Shown: positions 55,042 through 64,000 of the stretch, piece by piece | How the letters are laid out: the number at the start of each line of letters is the position of its first letter | How positions within the stretch are numbered: the stretch's first letter is position 1 | From: Rhizobacter sp. Root1238 | GTDB taxonomy: Bacteria > Pseudomonadota > Gammaproteobacteria > Burkholderiales > Burkholderiaceae_C | NCBI RefSeq assembly: GCF_001425825.1 | Contig: NZ_LMDM01000012.1 | Coordinates: 83,582 to 147,581 of the forward strand | Length of the DNA: 64,000 nucleotides | Direction: 5' to 3' | Position numbers and translations under genes: made by a program | The notes under the pieces: model-generated | The model's database searches: none | The model's input: the letters and a program-made list of their open reading frames with translations, nothing else | Told to the model about the DNA's origin: nothing

Positions 55042-58029
55042 TCAGGCGCCCCCGGCCAGCAGCGCCGCATTGCCGCCGGCGGCCGCGGTGTTGATCGTCA
55101 GCGTCTGCTCGGCGCAGAAGCGGTACAGGTAGTGCGGGCCGCCGGCCTTCGGGCCGGTGCCGCTCAGCCCCTCGCCACCGAAGGGCTGCACGCCGACCAC
55201 CGCGCCGATCATGTTGCGGTTGACGTAGACGTTGCCGATGCGCGCCGCCTGCGCCAGGCGCAGCGCGCGGCTGTCGATGCGCGTCTGGATGCCCAGCGTC
55301 AGCCCGTAGCCGAGCGCGTTCACCTGCGCGATCACGTCGGCCACGTCGCCGCGCCAGCGCACCACGTGCAGCACCGGGCCGAAGATCTCCTGGCGCAGGT
55401 CGGCGATACGCGGCAGCTCGAACGCGACCGGCGCGACCAGCCGCGGGAAGGTCGAGGTCACCGGGGCCTCGCCGATCAGCGTCGCGCCGGCGCGCAGCCG
55501 CTCGACGTGGCCGCGGATGCCGGCGAAGGCCTCGTCGTCGATCACCGGGCCGACGTCGGTCGCGAGCAGCGCCGGGTCGTCGACGCGCAACTCGGACAGC
55601 GCGCCACGCACCATCTCGATCACGCCATCGGCCACGCCTTCGTGCACGCACAGCAGCCGCAGCGCCGAGCAGCGCTGGCCGGCCGAGCGGAACGCGCTCT
55701 GCACCACTGCATCGACCACCTGCTCCGGCAGCGCGGTGCTGTCGACCACCATCGCGTTGATGCCGCCGGTCTCGGCGATCAGCGGCACGATCGGGCCGTC
55801 CTTCGCGGCGAGCGTCCGGTTGATGATCTTCGCGACCGCGGTCGAGCCGGTGAAGCACACGCCGGCGGTGCGCGCGTCGGCGACCAGCGCGGCGCCCACG
55901 GTCTCGCCGGGGCCATGCAGCATCGCGAGCGCGTCGCGCGGCACGCCGGCCTCGTGCAGCAGCGCGACCATGCGCTGGGCGACGGCCGGCGTCTGTTCGG
56001 CCGGCTTGGCCGCCACCGCGTTGCCGGCCACCAGCGCGGCCACCACCTGGCCGGCGAAGATCGCGAGCGGGAAGTTCCACGGGCTGATGCAGGCGAACAC
56101 GCCGCGGCCATGCAGCTGCAGCGCGTTGCTCTCGCCGGTCGGGCCGGGCAGGGTCTGCGTGGCCAGGCGGGCTTCGGCCTGGTCGGCGTAGTAGCGGCAG
56201 AAGTCGACCGCCTCGCGCACCTCGGCCACGCAGTCGCCCAGCGTCTTGTGCGCCTCTTTGACCAGCAGGCCGCAGAACTCGGGCAGGCGGGCTTCGAGCG
56301 CATCGCCGGCGCGGCGCAGCACCGCGGCGCGCTCGGCCAGCGGTGTCGCGTTCCAGGGCTCGAAACCGGACTGCAGCCGCGCCATCGCATCGCCGACGTC
56401 GGCCACCGTCGATTCGCGCACCGGCTCGACGACCGTCGCCGCGAGTGCCGCATCCAGCGGCATGCGTTCTTGGAGGCAGGCCAGGTCGACGCCACGCGAG
56501 TTGACGCGCGCCACGGGGCCGTACAGCGCCCGCGGCAGCGGCTGGCCCGGCGCCGCGGCCGGCGTCAGCGGCGACGCGAGCAACTGCTCGACCGGCACCT
56601 CGTCGTCCGACAGCTGGTGCACGAACGACGAATTGGCGCCGTTCTCCAGCAGCCGGCGCACCAGGTAGGCCAGCAGGTCGCGGTGCTCGCCGACCGGCGC
56701 GTAGACGCGCACCGGGAGGTCCGCGTCGCGCATGACTTCGCGGTACACCCCTTCGCCCATGCCGTGCAGCCGCTGCATCTCGAACGGCGCGCCAGCGGCC
56801 CGCGCCATCTGCACGATCGCCGCGATGGTGCCGGCGTTGTGCGTCGCGAACTGCGGGTAGATCACGTCGGCATGGCCGATCAGCGCGCGCGCACAGGCCA
56901 GGTACGAGATGTCGGTGTGGTGCTTGTGCGTGAAGACCGGGTAGCCGGCCAGGCCCTGTTCCTGGGCGCGCTTGATCTCGCCGTCCCAGTAGGCGCCCTT
57001 GACCAGTCGCACCATGAACTTCAGGCCGTGGCGGCGGGCGATGGCGGCGACCTCGTCGACCACCTGCAAGGCGCGCGTCTGGTAGGCCTGCACCGCGAGG
57101 CCGAAGCCGCGCCACTGCGGAAACTGCTGCGCGATGCGCCCGGCCAGCGCGTCCAGCACGTCGAGCGACAGCTCGAGCCGATCACTCTCTTCGGCATCGA
57201 TCGTCAGGTTGAGGTTGGCGCGCGCGGCCGGCTCGATCAGCTGCCACACGCGCGGCAGCAGCTCGGCGCCGACGCGCTCGCGCTGTGCGTCTTCGTAGCG
57301 CGAGAACAGCGCGCTGAGCTTGATCGAGATGCCGTCGGCCGATTCGGGGGCTGCGGCAACGCGGCCGCCGCCGATCGCCTCGATCGCATTCGCATACGAC
57401 GCCAGGTACCGCCGCGCATCGGCCTCGGTGCGGGCGCCTTCGCCGAGCATGTCGTAGCTGAAGCGCAAGCCGGCCTGCTGCTTGCGCGCGGAGGCCGCCT
57501 CGCCCATCGCCTCGGCGATGTGGCGGCCGAGCACGAACTGCCGGCCGAGCAGCTGGATCGCGCGCACCGTCGCGGCGACCACCGTCTGCGCACCGAGGCG
57601 CTTGAACAGCCCGGCGTCGGCGTCGGCTTCCGGCAGGAACTTCTTCGACAGCGAGATCGCGCTGGCCGACAGGCTGGCCAGCATCTGGTGCGGCCCGCCC
57701 GACGACGCGTCGAACTCGGCCTTGCCGAGCTGGTCGGCCGTCAGCGCGATCGCGGTCTCGGCATCGGGCACGCGCAGCAGCGCCTCGGCCAGCCGCATCA
57801 GCGCGAGGCCCTCGGCGCTGGAGATCGGGTACTCCCGCAGCAGCGATTCCATCGCCCAGAACGGCGCCGGCTTGTCGCGCACCGCCTGCACCCAGGGCCG
57901 CGCCGCGGCCTGCACCGCCGCCCAGTCGAGCGCCCCGGCCAGGGGTGGCGTCAGGCTTGCTAACAGCTCCAGTTCAGGGCGGTACGGGTAGGGCAGGCGG
58001 GCGCGAGCCGGCGGCAAAAAAATCATCAA
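55042..58029 (-). CDS. putA: Bifunctional proline dehydrogenase / P5C dehydrogenase without DNA-binding domain
   Basis: A 995-residue enzyme oxidising proline to glutamate in two steps. The FAD-binding proline dehydrogenase barrel covers about 100-430 (RLVKGAYWDGEIKRAQ, MQRLHGMGEGVYREV). The NAD-dependent P5C dehydrogenase covers about 500-960, with the ISPWNFPLAIFAGQ motif, Glu in LIAETGGINAM and the catalytic Cys in FRSAGQRCSALRLL. The N-terminal ribbon-helix-helix domain of E. coli PutA is missing, so it cannot repress its own gene; the divergent Lrp-type gene should do this. An ATGATG pair at 58029/58026 leaves the start open by one codon. Confidence 0.96.
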   Translation of the reverse strand: MMIFLPPARARLPYPYRPELELLASLTPPLAGALDWAAVQAAARPWVQAVRDKPAPFWAMESLLREYPISSAEGLALMRLAEALLRVPDAETAIALTADQLGKAEFDASSGGPHQMLASLSASAISLSKKFLPEADADAGLFKRLGAQTVVAATVRAIQLLGRQFVLGRHIAEAMGEAASARKQQAGLRFSYDMLGEGARTEADARRYLASYANAIEAIGGGRVAAAPESADGISIKLSALFSRYEDAQRERVGAELLPRVWQLIEPAARANLNLTIDAEESDRLELSLDVLDALAGRIAQQFPQWRGFGLAVQAYQTRALQVVDEVAAIARRHGLKFMVRLVKGAYWDGEIKRAQEQGLAGYPVFTHKHHTDISYLACARALIGHADVIYPQFATHNAGTIAAIVQMARAAGAPFEMQRLHGMGEGVYREVMRDADLPVRVYAPVGEHRDLLAYLVRRLLENGANSSFVHQLSDDEVPVEQLLASPLTPAAAPGQPLPRALYGPVARVNSRGVDLACLQERMPLDAALAATVVEPVRESTVADVGDAMARLQSGFEPWNATPLAERAAVLRRAGDALEARLPEFCGLLVKEAHKTLGDCVAEVREAVDFCRYYADQAEARLATQTLPGPTGESNALQLHGRGVFACISPWNFPLAIFAGQVVAALVAGNAVAAKPAEQTPAVAQRMVALLHEAGVPRDALAMLHGPGETVGAALVADARTAGVCFTGSTAVAKIINRTLAAKDGPIVPLIAETGGINAMVVDSTALPEQVVDAVVQSAFRSAGQRCSALRLLCVHEGVADGVIEMVRGALSELRVDDPALLATDVGPVIDDEAFAGIRGHVERLRAGATLIGEAPVTSTFPRLVAPVAFELPRIADLRQEIFGPVLHVVRWRGDVADVIAQVNALGYGLTLGIQTRIDSRALRLAQAARIGNVYVNRNMIGAVVGVQPFGGEGLSGTGPKAGGPHYLYRFCAEQTLTINTAAAGGNAALLAGGA

Positions 58030-58118
58030 AGGTCACCATTGGTGTTAGTTCTACTAGCGTATCTGCTGATCACATGAATTAATCACCGACAAAAAGCCAG
58101 TCTCCGAATTCATTCACC
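58030..58118. promoter_or_regulatory. AT-rich divergent promoter region of putA and its Lrp-type regulator
   Basis: 89 bp between divergent starts, strikingly AT-rich for this genome (for instance ATGAATTAATCACC near 58073-58086). Lrp-type regulators favour such DNA. No single -35/-10 pair was convincing. It should hold the promoters of both genes and the regulator's binding sites. Confidence 0.55.
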
Positions 58119-58601
58119 ATGAAAACCAATCACAGCTTGCCTGCCACGCTGGACAAGATCGACGCCCGCATCCTGGGCGCGCTGCAGCAGGACGGGCGCA
58201 TCTCGAACCTGAAGCTGGCCGAGACGGTGCACTTGTCGCCGACCGCCGTGTTGGAGCGGGTGAAGCGGCTGACGCGCGACGGCTTCATCCTCGGCTACGA
58301 GGCCCGATTGAACCCCGACAAGCTCGGCGCGGGAATGATGGTCTTCATCGAGGTGGTGCTCGACCGCACGACGCCGGACGTGATGAAGGCCTTCAAGGCG
58401 GCCGTGCAGGTGCGGCCCGAGATCCTCGAATGCCACCTGGTGGCCGGTGGCTTCGACTACCTGATCAAGACGCGCGTGGCCGACATGGGCTCGTACCGCG
58501 AACTGATCGGCTCGGTGATCTGGAGCCTGCCGGGGGTGCGGGAGACGCACACGTATGCGGTGATGGAAGAGGTGAAGAACACCACGGCGCTACCGATCTG
58601 A
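58119..58601 (+). CDS. Lrp-family regulator of putA, PutR-type
   Basis: A 160-residue Lrp/AsnC protein: HTH about 10-65 (LDKIDARILGALQQDGRISN, VHLSPTAVLERVKRLTRDGF) and RAM domain about 75-155 (ECHLVAGGFDYLIKTRVAD). Divergent placement next to a PutA lacking its own DNA-binding domain is the standard arrangement for a proline-responsive activator such as PutR. The end overlaps the convergent yggS gene by 12 bases. Confidence 0.92.
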   Translation: MKTNHSLPATLDKIDARILGALQQDGRISNLKLAETVHLSPTAVLERVKRLTRDGFILGYEARLNPDKLGAGMMVFIEVVLDRTTPDVMKAFKAAVQVRPEILECHLVAGGFDYLIKTRVADMGSYRELIGSVIWSLPGVRETHTYAVMEEVKNTTALPI

Positions 58602-59291
58602 CGGCGCCCGGCTGCCGAAGATCGCGCTGCCGACGCGCACCATCGTCGCGCCCTCGGCGACCGCGGCATCGAGGTCGGCCGACATGCCCATCGACAGCGT
58701 GTCGAGTGCGAGGCCGTCGGCGTTCAGATGCTCCATCAACAGGCGCAGCGCCCGGTGCGGCGCCCTTTGCGCGTCGAAGTCGCCGGCCGGCTCGGGGATC
58801 GCCATCAAGCCTCGCAGCCGCACCCGCGGCAGGCCGGCCACCTCGCGCGCGACGGCGGCCACCTCGTCCGGCGCGAGCCCGCTCTTGCTGGCCTCGCCGC
58901 TGATGTTGACCTGCAGGCACAGCTGCAGCGCTGCCAGATGCGGCGGCCGCTGCTCGCTCAGCCGCTGCGCGATCTTCAGCCGGTCGACCGAATGCACCCA
59001 GTCGAACTGCTCGGCGACGACGCGCGTCTTGTTGCTCTGCAGCGGCCCGATCAGGTGCCACTCCGCCTGCGAACGCAGCTCGGCCAGCGCGGCGATCTTG
59101 TCGACGCCCTCCTGCACGTAGTTCTCGCCGAAGCGGCGCTCGCCCGCTGCGAACGCCTCGCGCACCGCGTCCGGCCCGAAAGTTTTGGTAACAACCAGCA
59201 GCGTGACGCTTTGCACGGGGCGTTGCGAGAGCACACATGCCCGAGAGATGCGTTGGTGCACTTGTTGTATGTTCGAAGCAATCATCGCCAT
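58590..59291 (-). CDS. yggS: YggS-family PLP homeostasis protein
   Basis: A 233-residue alanine-racemase-type TIM barrel. The PLP lysine is Lys36 (LLVVTKTFGP). Family blocks FGENYVQEGVDKI, EWHLIGPLQSNKTR, LCLQVNISGEASKSG and SMGMSADLDAAVAEGATMVR are intact. It binds pyridoxal 5'-phosphate and keeps its level balanced, with no known catalysis. A second ATG two codons downstream (59285) is an equal start candidate. It is divergent from pilT, as in many proteobacteria. Confidence 0.96.
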   Translation of the reverse strand: MAMIASNIQQVHQRISRACVLSQRPVQSVTLLVVTKTFGPDAVREAFAAGERRFGENYVQEGVDKIAALAELRSQAEWHLIGPLQSNKTRVVAEQFDWVHSVDRLKIAQRLSEQRPPHLAALQLCLQVNISGEASKSGLAPDEVAAVAREVAGLPRVRLRGLMAIPEPAGDFDAQRAPHRALRLLMEHLNADGLALDTLSMGMSADLDAAVAEGATMVRVGSAIFGSRAPSDR

Positions 59292-59393
59292 AATTCCCCG
59301 AGCCTATCCCAAGCTACCAGGGACACCCGGGAACAGGCGGCGCCGCGAGCCCCGCCGACGAGGTGGCCGCTCACAACCCCTTACAAGCACCCC

Positions 59394-60437
59394 ATGGACA
59401 TCACCCAACTGCTCGCGTTCTCGGTCAAGAACAAGGCCTCCGACCTTCACTTGTCGGCAGGGCTGCCGCCGATGATCCGCGTGCACGGCGATGTGCGCCG
59501 CATCAATGTCGATCCGCTCGAGCACAAGCAGGTGCACGAGATGGTCTACGACATCATGAACGACTCGCAGCGCAAGAACTACGAAGAGACGCTGGAGTGC
59601 GACTTCTCGTTCGAGATCCAGGGCCTGGCCCGCTTCCGGGTCAACGCCTTCAACCAGAACCGCGGCGCCGGCGCGGTGTTCCGGACCATTCCGTCGAAGA
59701 TCCTGACGCTGGAGCAACTGAACACGCCGAAGGTGTTCGCCGAGCTCGCGCTGAAGCCGCGCGGCCTGGTGCTCGTCACCGGCCCGACCGGCTCGGGCAA
59801 GTCGACCACGCTGGCCGCGATGGTCAACCACCTGAACGAAAACGAGTACGGCCACGTGCTGACGGTCGAGGACCCGATCGAGTTCGTGCACGAATCGAAG
59901 AAGTGCCTGGTCAACCAGCGCGAGGTCGGGCCGCACACGCTGAGCTTCGCGAACGCGCTGCGCTCGGCGCTGCGCGAAGACCCGGACTGCATCCTGGTCG
60001 GCGAAATGCGCGACCTCGAAACCATCCGCCTGGCACTGACCGCCGCTGAAACCGGCCACCTGGTGTTCGGCACGCTGCACACCAGCTCGGCCGCGAAGAC
60101 CATCGACCGCGTGGTCGACGTGTTCCCCGCGGCCGAAAAGGAAATGGTGCGCTCGATGCTGTCCGAATCGCTGATCGGCGTGATCTCGCAGACGCTGTGC
60201 AAGCTGAAGGACGGCAGCGGCCGCGCCGCGGCGCACGAGATCATGCTGGGCACCGCGGCCATCCGGAACCTGATCCGCGAGAACAAGATCGCGCAGATGT
60301 ATTCGTCGATCCAGACCGGCAACACGGTGGGCATGCAGACGCTCGACCAGAACCTGTCCGACCTGGTCCGCCGCAACATCATCTCGCCGGCCGAAGCGCG
60401 CTCGAAGGCGAAGTTCCCCGAAAACTTCCCCGGCTGA
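59394..60437 (+). CDS. pilT: Type IV pilus retraction ATPase PilT
   Basis: A 347-residue hexameric ATPase. N-terminal PAS-like part MDITQLLAFSVKNKASDLHL; Walker A GPTGSGKST (130-138); the Asp box VLTVEDPIEFVHE; Walker B LVGEMRDLETI; and the His box LVFGTLHTSSAAKTIDRV. It drives pilus retraction for twitching motility. The upstream gap of 102 bp to yggS has no other gene. The next gene, for a cyclic-nucleotide-binding protein, follows after 50 bp, then pilU. Confidence 0.97.
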   Translation: MDITQLLAFSVKNKASDLHLSAGLPPMIRVHGDVRRINVDPLEHKQVHEMVYDIMNDSQRKNYEETLECDFSFEIQGLARFRVNAFNQNRGAGAVFRTIPSKILTLEQLNTPKVFAELALKPRGLVLVTGPTGSGKSTTLAAMVNHLNENEYGHVLTVEDPIEFVHESKKCLVNQREVGPHTLSFANALRSALREDPDCILVGEMRDLETIRLALTAAETGHLVFGTLHTSSAAKTIDRVVDVFPAAEKEMVRSMLSESLIGVISQTLCKLKDGSGRAAAHEIMLGTAAIRNLIRENKIAQMYSSIQTGNTVGMQTLDQNLSDLVRRNIISPAEARSKAKFPENFPG

Positions 60438-60487
60438 TCGGCCCCACGTCCCCATCCCGCTTCGCTCCGTCCGCCCCAAGGTGCCGC

Positions 60488-61141
60488 GTGAAACGACTCT
60501 TTGATCGCCTGAAGCGTGGCGGCGACGACGCGCGTGCGGTCTCGAAGGAGGACGCGGGCCTCGGCGAATCCGGCTTCTTCTCGACGCAGTTCGCCGACCG
60601 CGCCGAAGACACCCAGGCGCTGGCCACCTGGGCCGCACGGGCCGCGGCTGTCGGCGCCACCCCGATCGCGCGCCAGCAGGCCGAGCCGCTGTTCGCCAGG
60701 CTGTGGGGGGCCGACCGCTATGTCGCCGCGCTCAGCCCGGACGAGCTGCAGCGCATGAGCCAGTACCTGCAGTTCGTGCAGGTGCCGGCCAACAAGGAAG
60801 TGATCGGCCAGGACGAGCAGGGCGACTACATGCTGATCGTGCTCGACGGCACGCTGGCGGTCGACCGCATCCAGCCCTGGGGCGGACGGGCCCGGCTGGC
60901 CGAGGCGCGGGCCGGCGACATGCTGGGCGAGATGTCGCTGCTCGACGCGGGCGCCCGCTTCTCCGCCTGCACCACGTTGACGCCGTGTACCCTCGCGGTG
61001 GTGGATGCGCAGCGATTGGATGAGATGATCATGTTCGAGCCGCGACTCGGCCTGGCCCTGCTGGCCTCGCTGTCGCGGCGTTTGTCATTGCGTTTGCGGC
61101 AGGTCAGCGCCCGGCTGAGTGCCTTGTTGTCCAGCACCTGA
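60488..61141 (+). CDS. Cyclic-nucleotide-binding domain protein between pilT and pilU
   Basis: A 217-residue protein starting from GTG at 60488 (MKRLFDRLKRGGDDARAVSK). About the first 90 residues are of unknown type. A cNMP-binding (Crp-like) barrel follows (about 95-200), with QVPANKEVIGQDEQGDYMLI and AGDMLGEMSLLDAGARFSAC, the phosphate-binding cassette G-E-x-S-L-L-x-x-x-x-R. No helix-turn-helix follows, so it is not a transcription factor. Its place between the two retraction ATPases suggests that it links a nucleotide signal such as cAMP or c-di-GMP to pilus retraction; this is inference. Confidence 0.87.
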   Translation: MKRLFDRLKRGGDDARAVSKEDAGLGESGFFSTQFADRAEDTQALATWAARAAAVGATPIARQQAEPLFARLWGADRYVAALSPDELQRMSQYLQFVQVPANKEVIGQDEQGDYMLIVLDGTLAVDRIQPWGGRARLAEARAGDMLGEMSLLDAGARFSACTTLTPCTLAVVDAQRLDEMIMFEPRLGLALLASLSRRLSLRLRQVSARLSALLSST

Positions 61142-61159
61142 CGGGCCAGAGGAAGCATC

Positions 61160-62296
61160 ATGGAAAGAGACCAGGCATCGAAATTCGTCAACGACCTGCT
61201 GCGCCTGATGGTGTCGCGCAATGGGTCCGACTTGTTCCTCACCGCGGATTTCCCGCCGGCCATCAAGGTCGACGGCAAGGTCACCAAGGTGTCGCCGCAG
61301 CCGCTGACCGGCCAGCACACGCTGGCGCTGACGCGCTCGGTGATGAACGACAAGCAGGCCGCCGAGTTCGAGCGCACGAAGGAATGCAACTTCGCGATCT
61401 CGCCGCAGGGCATCGGCCGCTTCCGGGTCAATGCCTTCATGCAGCAGGGCCACGTCGGGCTGGTGCTGCGGACGATTCCGCAGACGCTGCCGACCATCGA
61501 CAGCCTGAACCTGCCGCAGGTGCTGAAAGACGTCACGATGACCAAGCGCGGTCTCGTGATCTTCGTTGGCGCCACCGGCTCGGGCAAGAGCACCTCGCTG
61601 GCGGCGATGGTCGACTTCCGCAACGAGAACTCGTACGGCCACATCATCACGATCGAGGACCCGGTCGAGTTCGTGCACCCGCACAAGAACTGCATCGTCA
61701 CGCAGCGCGAGGTCGGCCTGGACACCGAAGGCTGGGGCCAGGCGCTGAAGAACACGCTGCGCCAGGCGCCCGACGTGATCCTGATGGGCGAAATCCGCGA
61801 CCGCGAGACCATGGAGCACGCGGTGGCCTTCGCCGAGACCGGCCACCTGTGCATGGCCACGCTGCACGCCAACAGCGCCAACCAGGCGCTCGACCGGATC
61901 ATCAACTTCTTCCCCGAAGAGCGCCGCGCGCAGCTGCTGATGGACTTGTCGCTGAACCTGAAGTCGCTGGTGTCGCAGCGGCTGCTGCCGCGCCAGGAAG
62001 GCCGCGGGCGGATCGCCGCGGTCGAGATCATGCTGAACACGCCGCTGATCTCCGAGCTGATCTTCAAGGGCGAGGTCTCCGAGATCAAGGAGATCATGAA
62101 GAAGTCGCGCGAGCTGGGCATGCAGACCTTCGACCAGAGCCTGTTCGACCTCTACGAGAACCACCTGGTGACGTATGAAGACGCGCTGCGCAATGCCGAT
62201 TCGGTGAACGACCTGCGGCTGCAGATCAAGCTGAACAGCAACCGCGCGCGCAGCAGCGACCTGTCGGCCGGCACCGAACACCTGACCATCGTCTGA
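61160..62296 (+). CDS. pilU: Type IV pilus retraction ATPase PilU
   Basis: A 378-residue paralogue of PilT with Walker A GATGSGKST (137-145), IITIEDPVEFVHPHK, LMGEIRDRETMEHA and CMATLHANSANQALDRI. PilU usually works together with PilT rather than alone. It starts 18 bp after the cyclic-nucleotide-binding gene; the three genes form one transcription unit. The C-terminal tail (SNRARSSDLSAGTEHLTIV) is longer than in PilT. Confidence 0.96.
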   Translation: MERDQASKFVNDLLRLMVSRNGSDLFLTADFPPAIKVDGKVTKVSPQPLTGQHTLALTRSVMNDKQAAEFERTKECNFAISPQGIGRFRVNAFMQQGHVGLVLRTIPQTLPTIDSLNLPQVLKDVTMTKRGLVIFVGATGSGKSTSLAAMVDFRNENSYGHIITIEDPVEFVHPHKNCIVTQREVGLDTEGWGQALKNTLRQAPDVILMGEIRDRETMEHAVAFAETGHLCMATLHANSANQALDRIINFFPEERRAQLLMDLSLNLKSLVSQRLLPRQEGRGRIAAVEIMLNTPLISELIFKGEVSEIKEIMKKSRELGMQTFDQSLFDLYENHLVTYEDALRNADSVNDLRLQIKLNSNRARSSDLSAGTEHLTIV

Positions 62297-62309
62297 GGAC
62301 GCGCCCGCG

Positions 62310-63203
62310 ATGAGCACGAAGAGCTACGAGCCGATCGCCGCACACACCGTGGCTTTCCTGGGCCTGGGCGTGATGGGCCACCCGATGGCCGGGCACCTGG
62401 CTCGCGCGGGGCACAAGGTCACCGTCTACAACCGCACTGCAGCCAAGGCGGATCAGTGGGTGAAGGACTACGGCGGCGCGAGCGCCCCGACGCCGAAGGC
62501 CGCGGTGGCCGGCGCCGACCTGGTGTTCGCCTGCGTCGGCAACGACGACGACCTGCGCGCGGTGACCACCGGGCCCGACGGCGCCTTCGCCGGCATGAAG
62601 CCCGGCGCGATCTTCGTCGACCACACGACCGCATCGGCCGAGGTCGCGCGCGAGCTCGATGCCGCGGCGCGTGCGCTCGGCCTGCGCTTCATCGATGCGC
62701 CGGTGTCCGGTGGCAACCTGGGTGCGATCAACGGCGCGCTGACGGTGATGTGCGGTGGCGACGCCGCCGCGTTCGCGAAGGCCCAGCCGGTCGCGATGGC
62801 CTTCGCGAAGGCGGTCACGCTGCTCGGCGAGAGCGGCGCCGGCCAGCTGGCGAAGATGGTGAACCAGATCTGCATCGCCGGGCTCGTGCAGGGCCTGGCC
62901 GAAGCGATCGCCTTCGGCCAGAAGGCCGGGCTCGACATGAAGGCCGTGCTCGGCGTGATCGGCAAGGGTGCCGCGCAGAGCTGGCAGATGGACAACCGCG
63001 GGCCGACGATGATCGACGGCAAGTTCGATTTCGGCTTCGCGGTCGACTGGATGCGCAAGGACCTGGGCCTGGTGCTCGACGAGGCCAAGCGCAACGGCGC
63101 GCGGCTGCCGGTCACCGCGCTGGTCGACCAGTTCTATGCCGACGTGCAGGCCACGGGCGGCCAGCGCTGGGACACGTCGAGCCTGATCACCCGGCTGAAG
63201 TAG
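62310..63203 (+). CDS. NAD(P)-dependent beta-hydroxyacid dehydrogenase (3-hydroxyisobutyrate dehydrogenase family)
   Basis: A 297-residue enzyme. Rossmann motif FLGLGVMGHPMAGHLARAGH (G18-x-G20-x-x-G23), the family signature FIDAPVSGGNLGAINGALTV and the catalytic Lys region GQLAKMVNQICIAGLVQ. The family contains 3-hydroxyisobutyrate, tartronate semialdehyde and related dehydrogenases and imine reductases; the substrate cannot be decided from sequence alone. It follows pilU by 13 bp, so may be in the same transcript without a shared function. Confidence 0.92.
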   Translation: MSTKSYEPIAAHTVAFLGLGVMGHPMAGHLARAGHKVTVYNRTAAKADQWVKDYGGASAPTPKAAVAGADLVFACVGNDDDLRAVTTGPDGAFAGMKPGAIFVDHTTASAEVARELDAAARALGLRFIDAPVSGGNLGAINGALTVMCGGDAAAFAKAQPVAMAFAKAVTLLGESGAGQLAKMVNQICIAGLVQGLAEAIAFGQKAGLDMKAVLGVIGKGAAQSWQMDNRGPTMIDGKFDFGFAVDWMRKDLGLVLDEAKRNGARLPVTALVDQFYADVQATGGQRWDTSSLITRLK

Positions 63204-63235
63204 CCCGCCGGGCCAGCCCGCTCAGGGCTGGGTGA

Positions 63236-64000
<765 letters not shown>

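Overview
The window reads as a chromosomal segment of a high-GC betaproteobacterium, most likely a Burkholderiales member of the Rubrivivax/Leptothrix/Ideonella/Roseateles type. The reasons are the very GC-rich third positions, an extra-copy-style infA gene, homodimeric-type AceE, and gene orders typical of that group: yggS / pilT - cNMP-binding protein - pilU, a diaA-like SIS gene next to a BON lipoprotein, cytochrome b561 - YceI - YceI, and purB - GST. No rRNA, tRNA, CRISPR array, prophage or insertion sequence was recognised. This placement is inference from gene content, not a database result.

Layout. 1-11.2 kb: cut MscS channel, AraC regulator, GNAT enzyme, aceE, a class A penicillin-binding protein, a DUF885 metallopeptidase-like protein, small hypothetical genes and infA. 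11.2-11.9 kb: an orphan HigA-type antitoxin behind a palindromic operator. 11.9-19.4 kb: a chitin/chitosan operon read leftward: a chitinase with two GH18 domains, a GH46 chitosanase with two lectin domains, an alginate-lyase-fold lipoprotein and a LacI repressor, with a perfect LacI-type operator (19343-19358) upstream of the first gene. 19.6-22.1 kb: a GTP-cyclohydrolase-II-like gene and a DUF1688 gene, the URC1/URC4 pair linked to uracil catabolism. 22.2-26.6 kb: a divergent pair of eukaryote-like proteins, a polysaccharide deacetylase-caspase-TPR lipoprotein and a leucine-rich-repeat protein; this is the most unusual part of the window.

26.7-43.2 kb: purB, GST, LysR, pyrF, a hybrid histidine kinase, a two-subunit molybdenum hydroxylase, a porin, a low-GC retropepsin-like cassette, an esterase, a Tsx-like outer-membrane channel, an M14 carboxypeptidase and an RlmN-family methyltransferase. 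43.2-51.3 kb: an acetolactate-synthase-like enzyme with a divergent Lrp regulator, then an iclR-livG-livF-livJ-livH-livM operon whose livHM part lies between two copies of a dispersed REP-like repeat. 51.6-58.6 kb: cytochrome b561 and two YceI proteins, a chemoreceptor, and PutA with a divergent Lrp-type regulator. 58.6-64 kb: yggS, the type IV pilus retraction ATPases pilT and pilU with a cyclic-nucleotide-binding protein between them, a 3-hydroxyisobutyrate-dehydrogenase-like enzyme, a BON lipoprotein and the end of a SIS-domain gene.

Taken together, the genes suggest a free-living, polymer-degrading, motile bacterium. It has surface and secreted enzymes for chitin and chitosan, uptake of branched-chain amino acids or related compounds, proline catabolism, twitching motility and chemotaxis.
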